A stretch of DNA of 64,000 nt from Perlabentimonas gracilis (GCF_011174675.1 NZ_JAANIG010000009.1:1-64000), one strand, 5' to 3'. Positions 1-8,291 are shown, counted from the first letter of the stretch. Made by a program: numbers and translations. Notes: a model not told the origin generated them from the sequence alone.

Positions 1-354
1 GCCGGTTGGCGGATAAACTGCCGTTCACAGTAACAGTTCTTTACAATATTTGGTAAGGTGGGTGAGTGCCTGCCTGTCAGCAGACAGGGCTGAAACCATT
101 CGCCGGTTGGCGGATAAACTGCCGTTCACAGTAACAGTTCTTTACAATATTTGGTAAGGTGGGTGAGTGCCTGCCTGTCAGCAGACAGGGCTGAAACCAT
201 CCGCCGGTTGGCGGATAAACAGCCGTTCGCAGTAACAGTTCTTTATAATATTTGGTAAGGTGGGTGAGTGCCTGCCTGTCAGCAGACAGGGCTGAAACCA
301 TCCGCCGGTTGGCGGATAAACAGCCGTTCGCAGTAACAGTTCTTTATAATATTT
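1..354 (+). repeat. Tandem array of 101-bp units built on the 5' part of tRNA-Ser
   Basis: The period is exactly 101 bp: the GCCGGTTGGCGGA segment starts at 1, 102, 203 and 304, and the tRNA-like 5' end (GGTAAGGTGGGTGAGTG) starts at 52, 153 and 254. The intact tRNA-Ser follows in phase at 355. Each unit carries the acceptor 5' strand, then a 20-nt palindrome (69-88, 170-189, 271-290) inserted exactly where the D-loop should continue, then GCTGAAACCA as in the real tRNA, then a second palindrome (TCCGCCGGTTGGCGGA) in place of the anticodon stem, then a degenerate tail and an AT-rich spacer. There is no T-arm, so these are not functional tRNAs. The array begins before the window, since bases 1-51 are the tail of another unit. 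Confidence 0.85.
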
Positions 355-441
355 GGTGGGGTGGGTGAGTGGCTGAAACCAGCAGTTTGCTAAACTGCCG
401 TACGGGTAACCGTACCGGGGGTTCGAATCCCCCCTCCACCG
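355..441 (+). tRNA. tRNA-Ser (anticodon GCT)
   Basis: The 7-bp acceptor stem GGTGGGG pairs with CTCCACC (one G-U). The anticodon loop TTGCTAA is closed by GCAGT/ACTGC, giving anticodon GCT. A long variable arm typical of class II tRNAs (CCGTACGGGTAACCGTACC) and a T-arm with GGTTCGAATCC follow. The discriminator is G441 and CCA is not encoded. It is the terminal, intact member of the upstream 101-bp tandem array and shares its AT-rich leader. It decodes AGC/AGU serine codons. Confidence 0.95.
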
Positions 442-685
442 CATAATGATATTTTCGGGGTGTAGTCTCGTCAGGTATGACGAGACACCTGGTTTGGGAC
501 CAGGGTAATCCTTTTTGACATAATGATATTTTTGGGGTGTAGTCTCGTCAGGTATGACGAGACACCTGGTTTGGGACCAGGGTAATCCCTTTTGACATAA
601 TGATATTTTTGGGGTGTAGTCTCGTCAGGTATGACGAGACACCTGGTTTGGGACCAGGGTAATCCTTTTTGACAAAGTAATTTTT
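442..685 (+). repeat. Tandem array of 77-bp units built on the 5' part of tRNA-Pro
   Basis: Three units start with the tRNA-like CGGGGTGTAG (or TGGGGTGTAG) at 456, 533 and 610; the period is 77, and the last step to the intact tRNA at 686 is 76. In each unit the D-arm of tRNA-Pro is replaced by the palindrome TCTCGTCAGGTATGACGAGA (7-bp stem, 6-nt loop). The anticodon arm CACCTGGTTTGGGACCAGG is retained intact and the sequence then departs before the variable loop, so the T-arm and acceptor 3' strand are missing. This is the same design as the Ser array next to it, with different palindromes. Confidence 0.85.
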
Positions 686-760
686 CGGGGTGTAGCGCAG
701 TCCGGTTAGCGCACCTGGTTTGGGACCAGGGGGTCGCAGGTTCGAATCCTGCCACCCCGA
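686..760 (+). tRNA. tRNA-Pro (anticodon TGG)
   Basis: Acceptor strands CGGGGTG and CACCCCG pair perfectly. The D-arm is GCGCAGTCCGGTTAGCGC, the anticodon stem CCTGG/CCAGG encloses TTTGGGA (anticodon TGG), and the T-arm is GCAGG TTCGAAT CCTGC. The discriminator is A760 and CCA is not encoded. It forms the intact last member of the 77-bp array and is followed by an intrinsic terminator. Confidence 0.95.
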
Positions 761-766
761 CTACTT

Positions 767-795
767 AAGGGAAGCATTTGCTTCCCTTTTTTATT
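767..795 (+). terminator. Intrinsic terminator after tRNA-Pro
   Basis: A perfect hairpin AAGGGAAGC-ATTT-GCTTCCCTT runs into a T tract directly downstream of tRNA-Pro, so it should end the tRNA array transcript. Confidence 0.8.
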
Positions 796-841
796 TTCCG
801 ATATTTGTGTTTTTACCCTGATTAATCCAAATATCTTAGTT

Positions 842-1474
842 ATGCTGCCTAATTGTCCTCTTTGCAAAAGCCCCTCTAACTATTTACATACTCATTTAGT
901 ACGCGATTATTTTACTTGTTCACGTTGTAGGTCAGCATTTGCCGACCCAAGCAATCACTTAAGCTATGCCGATGAGGAGAGCCGCTACCTTGAGCACAAC
1001 AATGATGTGTTCGATGTGGGCTACAGAAAATTTGTGAAGCCAGTTACTGATACAGTTCTCAATAACTTTTTACCCTATCACCACGGATTAGATTTTGGTG
1101 CTGGACCAGGGCCTATCATATCCCAAGTGCTAAAGGAGAGTGGATACTCCATTGAGCAGTTCGATCCATTTTTTTGCAATCGGCCCGAAGTGCTAACGAG
1201 GCAGTACGATTATATAGCTTGCTGCGAGGTGATTGAGCATTTTCACAATCCCTACAAAGAGTTTGTTCAACTTAAATCGATGCTAAAGCCAGGTGGAATG
1301 CTTATTTGCATGACCGATATTTTTTATGATGATATAGATTTTGCCAAGTGGTACTACAAGAACGACCCCACCCATGTGTTCTTTTATCACCCAATATCAA
1401 TTGAGTTTATTGAGGCAGAGCTTGGCTTTGCCAAATCTAATTTATGCAAAAGGTTGATTTGGTTCAAACGTTAA
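842..1474 (+). CDS. Class I SAM-dependent methyltransferase with N-terminal zinc-ribbon motif
   Basis: 210 aa. The N-terminus has two CxxC pairs (C5/C8 and C26/C29), probably a small zinc ribbon. A Rossmann-type SAM-binding motif GLDFGAGPG follows at 82-90, and then the motif II/III region CCEVIEHF typical of methyltransferase type-11/23 domains; the C-terminal half carries LKPGG. The substrate cannot be read from the sequence. It stands alone between the tRNA-Pro terminator and the convergent truA, with only 5 nt between the two stop codons. Similar zinc-ribbon methyltransferases act on small molecules or RNA; that is family knowledge, not shown here. Confidence 0.75.
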   Translation: MLPNCPLCKSPSNYLHTHLVRDYFTCSRCRSAFADPSNHLSYADEESRYLEHNNDVFDVGYRKFVKPVTDTVLNNFLPYHHGLDFGAGPGPIISQVLKESGYSIEQFDPFFCNRPEVLTRQYDYIACCEVIEHFHNPYKEFVQLKSMLKPGGMLICMTDIFYDDIDFAKWYYKNDPTHVFFYHPISIEFIEAELGFAKSNLCKRLIWFKR

Positions 1475-1479
1475 GCGAC

Positions 1480-2277
1480 CTATAGTTCCTTCCAACCCGT
1501 TAGATTTAAAAGATTGGAGAACATAGAGAAATCATTATTCTCCATAAATGGGTATTCAACCTTTGATAGGTACAACCCCTGTGGGTAAGCCGATTTGTTA
1601 TAACGAGGCGTTGAGCTGTTGTTAAGGTACGATACAAACTCATCAGTTGAAATGAGTTTAGTGCCAACATTTATCAGCTGTTGTACCATCATTCTAATCA
1701 TTCCCTGCAAAAAGCGGTTCGATTTGAACTGGAAACGAATCATCTTACCACCGTCCATAGTAAACAGTCTGGCCTGCGAAACGTTACAAGTGGTGCTCTT
1801 GTGCCGACTTGGGCATCGGCAAAAGTTTACAAAATCACTATGCAGAGGGATAGCGACAAGGGCTTGTTTGATGATATCTAGATCAAAGTCTTGCGGATAG
1901 TAGGCACTAAGCTCGCTAAGGTGCGGATCTTTTTGCGTGTGGATAAGGTAATTGTAGGTGCGAGATGTGGCGCTGAACTGTGCGTGCGTGCTGTTATCAA
2001 CAGGTATTATCTGATGTATGGCGATATCATCGGGTAGCATCTTGTTTAACCGAAACAATATGTCATTATTGGGCTTTGTATCTATATCGAAATGAAAAAA
2101 GAACTGGCTTGCATGCACCATTGCATCTGTTCGCCCACAGCCTATACATATCGTTGGCGTGCCTAGGAGCTTGCTCATACATTCCTCCAAAACCTGCTGA
2201 ACGGTTATTGCCGTGGGTTGGCGTTGCCAGCCGCTATAGCTGTAGCCTTTGTAGGCTATTTGTGCAAAGTATCTCAA
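1480..2277 (-). CDS. truA: tRNA pseudouridine(38-40) synthase TruA
   Basis: 265 aa, normal length for TruA, which converts U38-U40 in the anticodon stem of tRNAs to pseudouridine. The N-terminus YKGYSYSGWQRQP and the catalytic block GCGRTDAMVHA identify the family, with D51 the nucleophile. The usual GRTDAGVHA has Met in place of Gly here, a mild oddity next to the active Asp. The C-terminal FLQGMIRMMVQQLINVG is the other conserved TruA block. It converges with the methyltransferase gene and diverges from the EamA transporter. Confidence 0.93.
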   Translation of the reverse strand: MRYFAQIAYKGYSYSGWQRQPTAITVQQVLEECMSKLLGTPTICIGCGRTDAMVHASQFFFHFDIDTKPNNDILFRLNKMLPDDIAIHQIIPVDNSTHAQFSATSRTYNYLIHTQKDPHLSELSAYYPQDFDLDIIKQALVAIPLHSDFVNFCRCPSRHKSTTCNVSQARLFTMDGGKMIRFQFKSNRFLQGMIRMMVQQLINVGTKLISTDEFVSYLNNSSTPRYNKSAYPQGLYLSKVEYPFMENNDFSMFSNLLNLTGWKEL

Positions 2278-2367
2278 GTTAATAGTGGTTGAATTGCTAA
2301 TAAAGCACGAAAATAAGTGAAAATACCAGTAAACAGCTGTAGATTTGCAGCTATTATTTTTCTAAAG

Positions 2368-3240
2368 ATGATAAGGAAACTACTTGATTCGCCATATTTA
2401 GCTTATATCGCATTGGTTTTTGGCATTATTTGTATTGGCTTTTCGGCAATATTTGTGAAGTTGGCCAACGTGCCGGGTTCGGTGTCAACTTTTTACAGGA
2501 TTTTTATTGCTGGCCTAGCCATAACCCCCATATGGATTTACAAGGGGAGTAAAGTGCCTCCCAAGCGCGATTTGTGGCTAATATTTATTGGAGCTGTGTT
2601 CTTTGCATTTGACCTTTTCCTTTGGAATACTGCCATATTGCTTACCTCCGCTGCAACAGCTACCCTTTTGGCCAATAATGCGCCGGTGTGGGTTGGACTT
2701 ATTTCCCTGGTTGTGTTTCGCGAGCGTTTGGCTGCTAAGTTCTGGTATGGTTTGCTGCTGGCACTATTGGGGCTAAATATCCTTATTGGCCTCAGGGCCT
2801 GGCAAACCATGGATTTTAACTATGGCGATATTCTTTCAATTGTTGCAGGGTTTTTCTATGCATTGTACCTTCTATTCACCTTCGATTCGCGCAAAAGGGT
2901 CGATACCATTACTTTTATGACCTTCTCCATCTTTTTTATGGTGATTCTTCTGTTTGTGGCCAACCTGCTGATTGGTAATCCTTTTGTTGGATACTCATTG
3001 GGCACTTGGTCTGCCCTTGTGGGGTTAGGGCTTGTAGCCCATTTTGGTGGATGGATCTCCATAAATTATGCGCTGGGACATCTAAAGGGTACCAACGTAT
3101 CGGTTACCCTGCTTTCACAATCGGTAATCACTGCCTTGTTGGCCATTCCACTTCTAGGCGAAGGGCTTAGCCTAAACCAAATTGTAGGCGGATTACTAGT
3201 TCTAAGCGGAGTTTACATTGTAAACCGGAGGAATAAGTAG
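2368..3240 (+). CDS. EamA/DMT-family transporter
   Basis: About 290 aa with ten hydrophobic segments in two EamA repeats (for example FGIICIGFSAIFVKLANVPG near the N-terminus and VSVTLLSQSVITALLAIPLL in the second repeat). The family exports metabolites or amino acids across the inner membrane; the substrate is unknown. ATG 2368 is chosen because it opens directly on the first membrane segment; a GTG at 2317 would add 17 residues without an obvious role. The stop codon abuts the stop of the convergent sensor kinase. Confidence 0.85.
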   Translation: MIRKLLDSPYLAYIALVFGIICIGFSAIFVKLANVPGSVSTFYRIFIAGLAITPIWIYKGSKVPPKRDLWLIFIGAVFFAFDLFLWNTAILLTSAATATLLANNAPVWVGLISLVVFRERLAAKFWYGLLLALLGLNILIGLRAWQTMDFNYGDILSIVAGFFYALYLLFTFDSRKRVDTITFMTFSIFFMVILLFVANLLIGNPFVGYSLGTWSALVGLGLVAHFGGWISINYALGHLKGTNVSVTLLSQSVITALLAIPLLGEGLSLNQIVGGLLVLSGVYIVNRRNK

Positions 3241-6171
3241 TTACGATCCTAGGTACTGGCTTATCTTTTCGTAAAGTTCTTTAGCATCAATAGGCTTGGT
3301 GATAAACGCATTGCAGCCCGCTTCAAAAGCTTTCTCCGAGTCGGACGAAAACGCATGGGCCGATTGGGCAATTATTGGTAGGCTTTGTCTAAACTTACGA
3401 ATCTTTTTGGTTGCTTCCAGCCCATTCATCTTGGGTAGCTTGATATCCATAAGCACTAGGTCGATGCTTTTGTTTTCCCTACATTGCTTTACAGCCTTTT
3501 CACCGTCATCAACGCTAATTATGGAGACACCTGTGTCGGCTAATACCTCCTTAAGGAAGAATTGGGTATGCACGTCGTCCTCAACTACCAGTATGGTTTT
3601 GCCTAACCAATTGCTTGCTGTTTTACTACCTGTGGTTTTGCTGCTCGATTTGTAATCAGCAGGGGAGTAGGGCAGTGTTACCCCAAAGCACGACCCCTTA
3701 CCAACCTCCGATTCAACCCAAATACTTCCTCCCATTAGTTCCACAAAACCCTTCGATATTGGCAAGCCTAGCCCAGTTCCCTTTCGGCTATCAACCGATG
3801 AGCCCTCCACCTGATGAAAGCGTTCGAATATTTGTGAAATATTCTCTTTTGCGATTCCTATACCTGTATCCCTTACTGTAAATTCAAGTGTCGATTCATC
3901 CTTGAGTGAGTACGACACTTCAATTGTTCCCTCCTTGGTAAATTTTATGGCGTTTACCAGCAGGTTGGTTAGCACCTGTTGTAACTTAATCTCATCGGTT
4001 ATGACTTTGCTTTGAGGTGGAGCTAGTTTGTGTGTGAATTCTAACCTAACATTCCTAGTGCTTAATGTAGGTGTAAGGGTACTAACTACATTTTCTATCA
4101 TAGTATTTAGGTCAACCTCCTTGGTGCTTAGGGAAACCTGACCCGACTCTATTTTGGAGATATCAACAATATCGTTAATTATCCCTAGGAGTTGCTGGCT
4201 ATTGGTGTTTATTATATCAACATATTCCGATCGCTTCCTCTCATCGAGCGTGCTGCGTTCGAGCAACCTCGAGAACCCACAAATGGCATTCATTGGCGTG
4301 CGGATTTCATGGCTCATATTGGCAAGGAAAGTCGATTTGAGCTTGTCGCTCTCTTCGGCTTTGGCTTTGGCCGTTGATAGCTCTTCGTTTAGCCTACGGT
4401 ACTCCTTGTTCTGCTCCTCAATCTCTTGGGCTCGTTGCTTTAGTAGTAGCTCAGCGTTTTTTTGTTCTGTAATATCGGTAATTGTACCAATGTAACCAGT
4501 TATAGTCTCCCCATCCCACTCTGGTTTTGCAAGGCCTAGCACCCACACTATTCGACCATCGGGGCGGATGAAACGGTACTCTGCAGTTGATTGAATCCCT
4601 TTACTCGTTCGTTCTTTCCAATTATTCCTAACTAACTCCTTATCGCTTGGGTGAACTGCATTAATCCATCCATCGCCTAAGGCTTCACCGTATGGTAGTC
4701 CGGAAAGTTCGCACCACTTTGGATTTACATAGGTTGTGTAACCATCGGCCCGCGTTCTGAATATCCCCACAGGAGACATCTCTGCAAGGGTTTTGAATAG
4801 CAGCTGGCTTTCATGCAGTGCTTTCTTGGCTTTCTTCTGCTGCGTAATGTCTTCGGCAAAAGCACATATAAATTCCTCGTTGTCAAATACTAGGTAGAAC
4901 GACTTAATTACCTTGTCGAGTTTTCTGCCACCCTTGGTTATATGCACTGTTTCGAATGCTGGTACTTCATGGCGTTTTAGCTCGTTAAAATGATCTTCGT
5001 AGCTATTGCCGTAAACTGGATCAAAAAGTTTTACGCCCCCCTTGGCAATCTCCTCGCTGGAATAGCCTAGGCTACTGTAAACCGAGTGGTTTGCATATTC
5101 AACCTGACCATTAGGCTTAATTAGGTATACCTCTTGTCGTGCATTCTCCACCATAAACCGAAACTTTAGTAGTTCCTGTTCAGTATGTTTGTATTCCTGA
5201 ACTAGCTTCTCTAGCTTTAGGTTTATGGCCTGTATCTCTTTATTCTGCTTGTTTAAATGTTTGGTGCGGATGTTTATTCTATGCCTTAGTGTGATGATAA
5301 AGGCAATGCCTGCGATGGTAACTGCGGAAACAATGAAACCAATAAGCAGAAATATTTTCCTGTAATTTCTTTGATGAATTGGGCGAATCCACTCCTTAAT
5401 ACTGCTGTAATAGGCCGATTCCGAGTCATTCTTGAGATCCATCATATGGTTATCGAATGCCATTACCACTTCATCCTTTTGGTTTTTGGGGAAAGCAAAG
5501 AATGTGTACGATGGCCTAAGAATTAGTGATGATGGCCAGATGTTGTTTTCTCTTTCCTTTGAGAAGTAAAAGAATCGGGAGGCAACAATTACATCAACGT
5601 GGGTTTTGTTAAGCGCGTCAACTGTCGATGCGTAGTCAGCAAAAGAAACCACATCAAAATTAATGTTAAACTTACTTTTAACCTCTTGCCGAATAAATTC
5701 TTCCTGAATTGACCCCTCGAGTACAGCAACCCTTTTACCCTCTAGCCCCAGAACCGATTCGAGCGGGGAATTACTTGGAACAAATATCTCAATCCAGTCG
5801 TCAATAACAAAAATCTGGTTAAGCCTAAAGCGTCTAGCTCTTTCCTCCGAGAAGGAAACATCGAGTAGCACATCAATCTCAAAATTCTCAAGCTTCTCAA
5901 TGTTCTCATTCCATGTCCCGTGGATATACTCCACAGTCCACCCCTCGCGCTTGGCAATTTCGTTCATCACATCAACCAAAAACCCCTTTGGCGTACCCTT
6001 CTCATCAACAAATACCTTGGGATGATTTTGGTAAATACCCACCTTTAGACTGGTTGCAAAGGCCGTTGGTGAGCCTGTAAACAGTATTATTAGAAGTATA
6101 ATAAGGTTGACTAATCGTGTGAATACTTTCATTATCATCAATCTATTTCGTGCTAAAATAGTAATTGCCAT
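3241..6171 (-). CDS. Hybrid sensor histidine kinase with periplasmic solute-binding domain, two PAS domains and receiver
   Basis: 976 aa. Order: signal/anchor sequence (Met14 opens a classic signal peptide, so translation may really start at 6138 or 6132 rather than at the longest ATG), SBP_bac_3-like amino-acid-binding fold about 40-270, transmembrane helix about 283-305, coiled coil, PAS about 340-455, PAS about 465-580, coiled coil, HisKA with phospho-acceptor H621 in MSHEIRTP, HATPase with NLLVNAIKF, DTGIGI and GTGLGLP boxes, and a C-terminal receiver with phospho-acceptor D909 in LMDIKLP. It probably senses an extracellular small molecule through the periplasmic domain and relays phosphate internally. 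No separate response regulator gene lies beside it. Confidence 0.9.
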   Translation of the reverse strand: MAITILARNRLMIMKVFTRLVNLIILLIILFTGSPTAFATSLKVGIYQNHPKVFVDEKGTPKGFLVDVMNEIAKREGWTVEYIHGTWNENIEKLENFEIDVLLDVSFSEERARRFRLNQIFVIDDWIEIFVPSNSPLESVLGLEGKRVAVLEGSIQEEFIRQEVKSKFNINFDVVSFADYASTVDALNKTHVDVIVASRFFYFSKERENNIWPSSLILRPSYTFFAFPKNQKDEVVMAFDNHMMDLKNDSESAYYSSIKEWIRPIHQRNYRKIFLLIGFIVSAVTIAGIAFIITLRHRINIRTKHLNKQNKEIQAINLKLEKLVQEYKHTEQELLKFRFMVENARQEVYLIKPNGQVEYANHSVYSSLGYSSEEIAKGGVKLFDPVYGNSYEDHFNELKRHEVPAFETVHITKGGRKLDKVIKSFYLVFDNEEFICAFAEDITQQKKAKKALHESQLLFKTLAEMSPVGIFRTRADGYTTYVNPKWCELSGLPYGEALGDGWINAVHPSDKELVRNNWKERTSKGIQSTAEYRFIRPDGRIVWVLGLAKPEWDGETITGYIGTITDITEQKNAELLLKQRAQEIEEQNKEYRRLNEELSTAKAKAEESDKLKSTFLANMSHEIRTPMNAICGFSRLLERSTLDERKRSEYVDIINTNSQQLLGIINDIVDISKIESGQVSLSTKEVDLNTMIENVVSTLTPTLSTRNVRLEFTHKLAPPQSKVITDEIKLQQVLTNLLVNAIKFTKEGTIEVSYSLKDESTLEFTVRDTGIGIAKENISQIFERFHQVEGSSVDSRKGTGLGLPISKGFVELMGGSIWVESEVGKGSCFGVTLPYSPADYKSSSKTTGSKTASNWLGKTILVVEDDVHTQFFLKEVLADTGVSIISVDDGEKAVKQCRENKSIDLVLMDIKLPKMNGLEATKKIRKFRQSLPIIAQSAHAFSSDSEKAFEAGCNAFITKPIDAKELYEKISQYLGS

Positions 6172-6260
6172 AGATTATTGGGTGTAAAAGTGACAAAAAA
6201 TGATTTGTTTCTGGAAAGATTCGTCATTATTTCGTATTTTACGGGTAAAAATAGGTGCTT

Positions 6261-7277
6261 ATGTACAACAAGATTATTATCAATATTAAGCCTATGGGCT
6301 TTATGTGGGATACGGTTGATCCGTTCCTTTTTTGCGTTCATCATTACGATTTGTACCCCAAAGGTAACGATGAAATGGGCCCCGATGCTTCCCTTGCTGG
6401 TCGTAACATTGGGCAGGACTTTACCCTGAAGGATGGATGGCGAATGTACCATGGCGATAGGGTACCAGGATTTCCTGCTCACCCGCATCGTGGGTTCGAA
6501 ACCGTTACCGTTGTTCTCGATGGTTTTGTCGATCATTCCGACTCACACGGTGCTTCAGGAAGGTATGGACAGGGTGATGTGCAGTGGATGACCGCAGGTG
6601 CTGGGCTTCAGCATTGCGAGATGTTTCCGTTGGTGCATAAAGAGAAGGATAATAGTACAGAACTTTTTCAGATTTGGATTAATTTGCCCCAATCGCGCAA
6701 GTTTTGCGATCCGCACTACAAAATGCTATGGGCCGACGATGTTCCAACGGTACAATTTAAGGATGATGCAGGCAGAAGTACTTGGGTAACGCTGGTTGCA
6801 GGATCGATTGCTGGCAAGCAGGCTCCTGAGCCAGCACCCGATTCATGGGCAGTTGACCCAGCCAATGAGGTGGCCATTTGGCCTGTAAAGATGGAGCCTG
6901 GTGCCAAGTGGGTGATTCCTGCTGCGTCTCCACAGGTTCGTAGGATGTTGTACTTTTATAAAGGATCTACCATTAGGATAGCAGGCCTTGATATTGACCC
7001 AATGAATTCCGTTGAAATGCTTGCCGAGCAGGATGTGGTTGTGGAGTGTGGCAATTCGCCTGGGTTTATGCTGATGCTTCAGGGAATGCCAATTAATGAG
7101 CCTGTTGTTCAGCACGGCCCATTTGTAATGAATACCCATCAGGAGATTCAGCAAGCCATTCATGATTTTCAAAGAACACAGTTTGGCGGATGGCCGTGGG
7201 ATCGGTACGACCATATCCACCCACGCAACAGCGGCCGATTTGCCAAGTATGCCGATGGGAAGGAGGAAACTCCTTAG
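6261..7277 (+). CDS. Pirin family protein (cupin, metal-binding)
   Basis: About 338 aa. The pirin N-terminal cupin signature HPHRGFETVT lies at about 74-83 and the second metal-ligand block TAGAGLQHCE about 40 residues later, so the His/His/His/Glu iron site is preserved. The C-terminal pirin domain follows (about 200-300). Bacterial pirins are iron proteins; some have quercetinase activity and others regulate metabolism, so the role is open. The start is ATG 6261; a GTG 6 nt upstream is less likely. The stop is followed 2 nt later by the start of the next gene, so the two are probably co-transcribed. Confidence 0.9.
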   Translation: MYNKIIINIKPMGFMWDTVDPFLFCVHHYDLYPKGNDEMGPDASLAGRNIGQDFTLKDGWRMYHGDRVPGFPAHPHRGFETVTVVLDGFVDHSDSHGASGRYGQGDVQWMTAGAGLQHCEMFPLVHKEKDNSTELFQIWINLPQSRKFCDPHYKMLWADDVPTVQFKDDAGRSTWVTLVAGSIAGKQAPEPAPDSWAVDPANEVAIWPVKMEPGAKWVIPAASPQVRRMLYFYKGSTIRIAGLDIDPMNSVEMLAEQDVVVECGNSPGFMLMLQGMPINEPVVQHGPFVMNTHQEIQQAIHDFQRTQFGGWPWDRYDHIHPRNSGRFAKYADGKEETP

Positions 7278-7279
7278 GC

Positions 7280-7918
7280 ATGAATAGTCAACGTTTATAT
7301 GCGCTGCTAGGAGCTCTTGTGTCCTGGTTTGCTGTACTTTCGCAGTTTATCACCACCTACTTGAGTGTTGAAGCAACACCTTTGCTTGCCTCTCTGGGTT
7401 TGCTAAACTACTTCACAATACTTACAAATGTGTTGGTGGCCATATCTTTTACCCTTATGGCTTTAGAGAAACAGAATAGGTTGTTTTCCCATCCAGAGAG
7501 CCAGACGGCTATTCTGGTCTATATTCTGGTTGTTGGCATCGTATACAGTGCCCTTCTTCGCAGTACCTGGAACCCACAGGGCTTTCAGAGAGTTGTTGAT
7601 GAGCTACTGCATACCGTTGTACCCCTATACTACTTGATATATTGGTTTGTATTTACTCCAAAGGCTGACATTAAGTACTTGCAGATAACACGTTGGCTTG
7701 TCTACCCGGCTTTATATTTGATCTACTCACTGGTTAGGGGTGCTGCAACGGGGAAGTTTCCATACCCGTTTCTAAATGCTGCTAGCCTAGGGTGGGGTAA
7801 TGTACTTTTTGTTTGCCTTGTGTTAACTTTGTTCCTTATGGGGCTGGCTTTTCTATTTGTGTTTATTGGGCAACGGTTAAGCACCAAGAGGGACCCAACA
7901 GGAAGTTATTTTGAATAA
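7280..7918 (+). CDS. Six-transmembrane protein, Pr6Pr-like family
   Basis: 212 aa, with about six hydrophobic helices (LYALLGALVSWFAVLSQF, YFTILTNVLVAISFTLM, AILVYILVVGIVYSALL, VVPLYYLIYWFVF, WLVYPALYLIYSLV, VLFVCLVLTLFLMGLAFLF). The pattern NYFTILTN followed by R-x-x-W and LHTVVPLYYLIYW resembles the Pr6Pr family of predicted membrane proteins, whose function is unknown. ATG 7280 follows the pirin stop by 2 nt. It ends just before a strong hairpin terminator. Confidence 0.7.
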   Translation: MNSQRLYALLGALVSWFAVLSQFITTYLSVEATPLLASLGLLNYFTILTNVLVAISFTLMALEKQNRLFSHPESQTAILVYILVVGIVYSALLRSTWNPQGFQRVVDELLHTVVPLYYLIYWFVFTPKADIKYLQITRWLVYPALYLIYSLVRGAATGKFPYPFLNAASLGWGNVLFVCLVLTLFLMGLAFLFVFIGQRLSTKRDPTGSYFE

Positions 7919-7932
7919 GGCACTGGAAATAC

Positions 7933-7961
7933 AAAAACCCACTGATTATCAGTGGGTTTTT
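7933..7961. terminator. Bidirectional intrinsic terminator
   Basis: A perfect 13-bp stem AAAAACCCACTGA / TCAGTGGGTTTTT with loop TTA. It ends the pirin operon on the plus strand and can also stop minus-strand transcripts leaving the GIY-YIG/tRNA array. Confidence 0.85.
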
Positions 7962-7962
7962 G

Positions 7963-8033
7963 TAGCGAGAGGCGGGCTTGAACCGCCGACCTTCCCGATT
8001 GCAAATCGGGACGCTCTAACCCCATGGGTCGCT
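7963..8033 (-). pseudogene. tRNA-like remnant, unit 1
   Basis: The last 29 nt are identical to the 3' end of tRNA-Met (T-arm GGCGG/CCGCC and acceptor TCTCGCT-A). The anticodon stem CCCGA/TCGGG with loop TTTGCAA would read Ala (TGC). At the 5' side only AGCGA can pair with the acceptor end, and the D-arm is lost (ACCCATGGGGT instead of GCTC...GAGC). It is probably not a working tRNA. Confidence 0.7.
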
Positions 8034-8039
8034 GCTGGG

Positions 8040-8291
8040 TCATTTTCCCCCTGCTATAAGGCGTTCAATGTACTGCCTGCTTTTCATCCGCTTGATCTCG
8101 CGCTCACGCCTAAGGGCAGCCTCCTTGCAGTCAGGCTGTTGTGTCCACGCCACACGCCAGGGCCTATAGGGCTTGGTCGAGGGGGTTGCGCCCTCGTTAT
8201 GGCGCTTAAGCCTAGCTGGCACGTCCTGGCAGCTGCCCACGTAGTAGCGCCCATTGAGCTCGCTTTCCAGAATGTAGGTGAAGTAGTTCAT
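8040..8291 (-). CDS. Small GIY-YIG nuclease-domain protein, copy 1
   Basis: 83 aa, essentially a single GIY-YIG domain. TYIL and YYVGSC are the GIY and YIG strands, RLKRHN supplies the conserved Arg, and EREIKRMKSR the metal-binding Glu. It resembles the short UvrC-N-like/UPF0213 family. The fold is that of homing endonucleases, but activity is not shown. The stop lies 6 nt before the tRNA-like remnant. Its protein sequence is identical in all three copies of the 422-bp unit, which suggests it is maintained or very recently copied. Confidence 0.85.
   Translation of the reverse strand: MNYFTYILESELNGRYYVGSCQDVPARLKRHNEGATPSTKPYRPWRVAWTQQPDCKEAALRREREIKRMKSRQYIERLIAGGK

Noticed and set aside
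1-685. CRISPR array
   Set aside because: Units are contiguous and nearly identical along their whole length, with no unique spacers and no cas genes; each unit is tRNA-derived.
456-685. Three extra tRNA-Pro genes
   Set aside because: The copies have no T-arm or acceptor 3' strand and the D-arm is replaced, so they cannot form a tRNA.
77-755. Minus-strand reading frames of 74-94 codons over the tRNA-Ser and tRNA-Pro arrays
   Set aside because: They are antisense translations of tRNA-derived repeats (for example AGFEPATPWSQTRC) and repeat with the array period; there is no independent evidence of coding.
6153-6536. Minus-strand 127-codon frame before the hybrid kinase
   Set aside because: It is antisense to the pirin start and overlaps the kinase N-terminus; no recognisable protein features.
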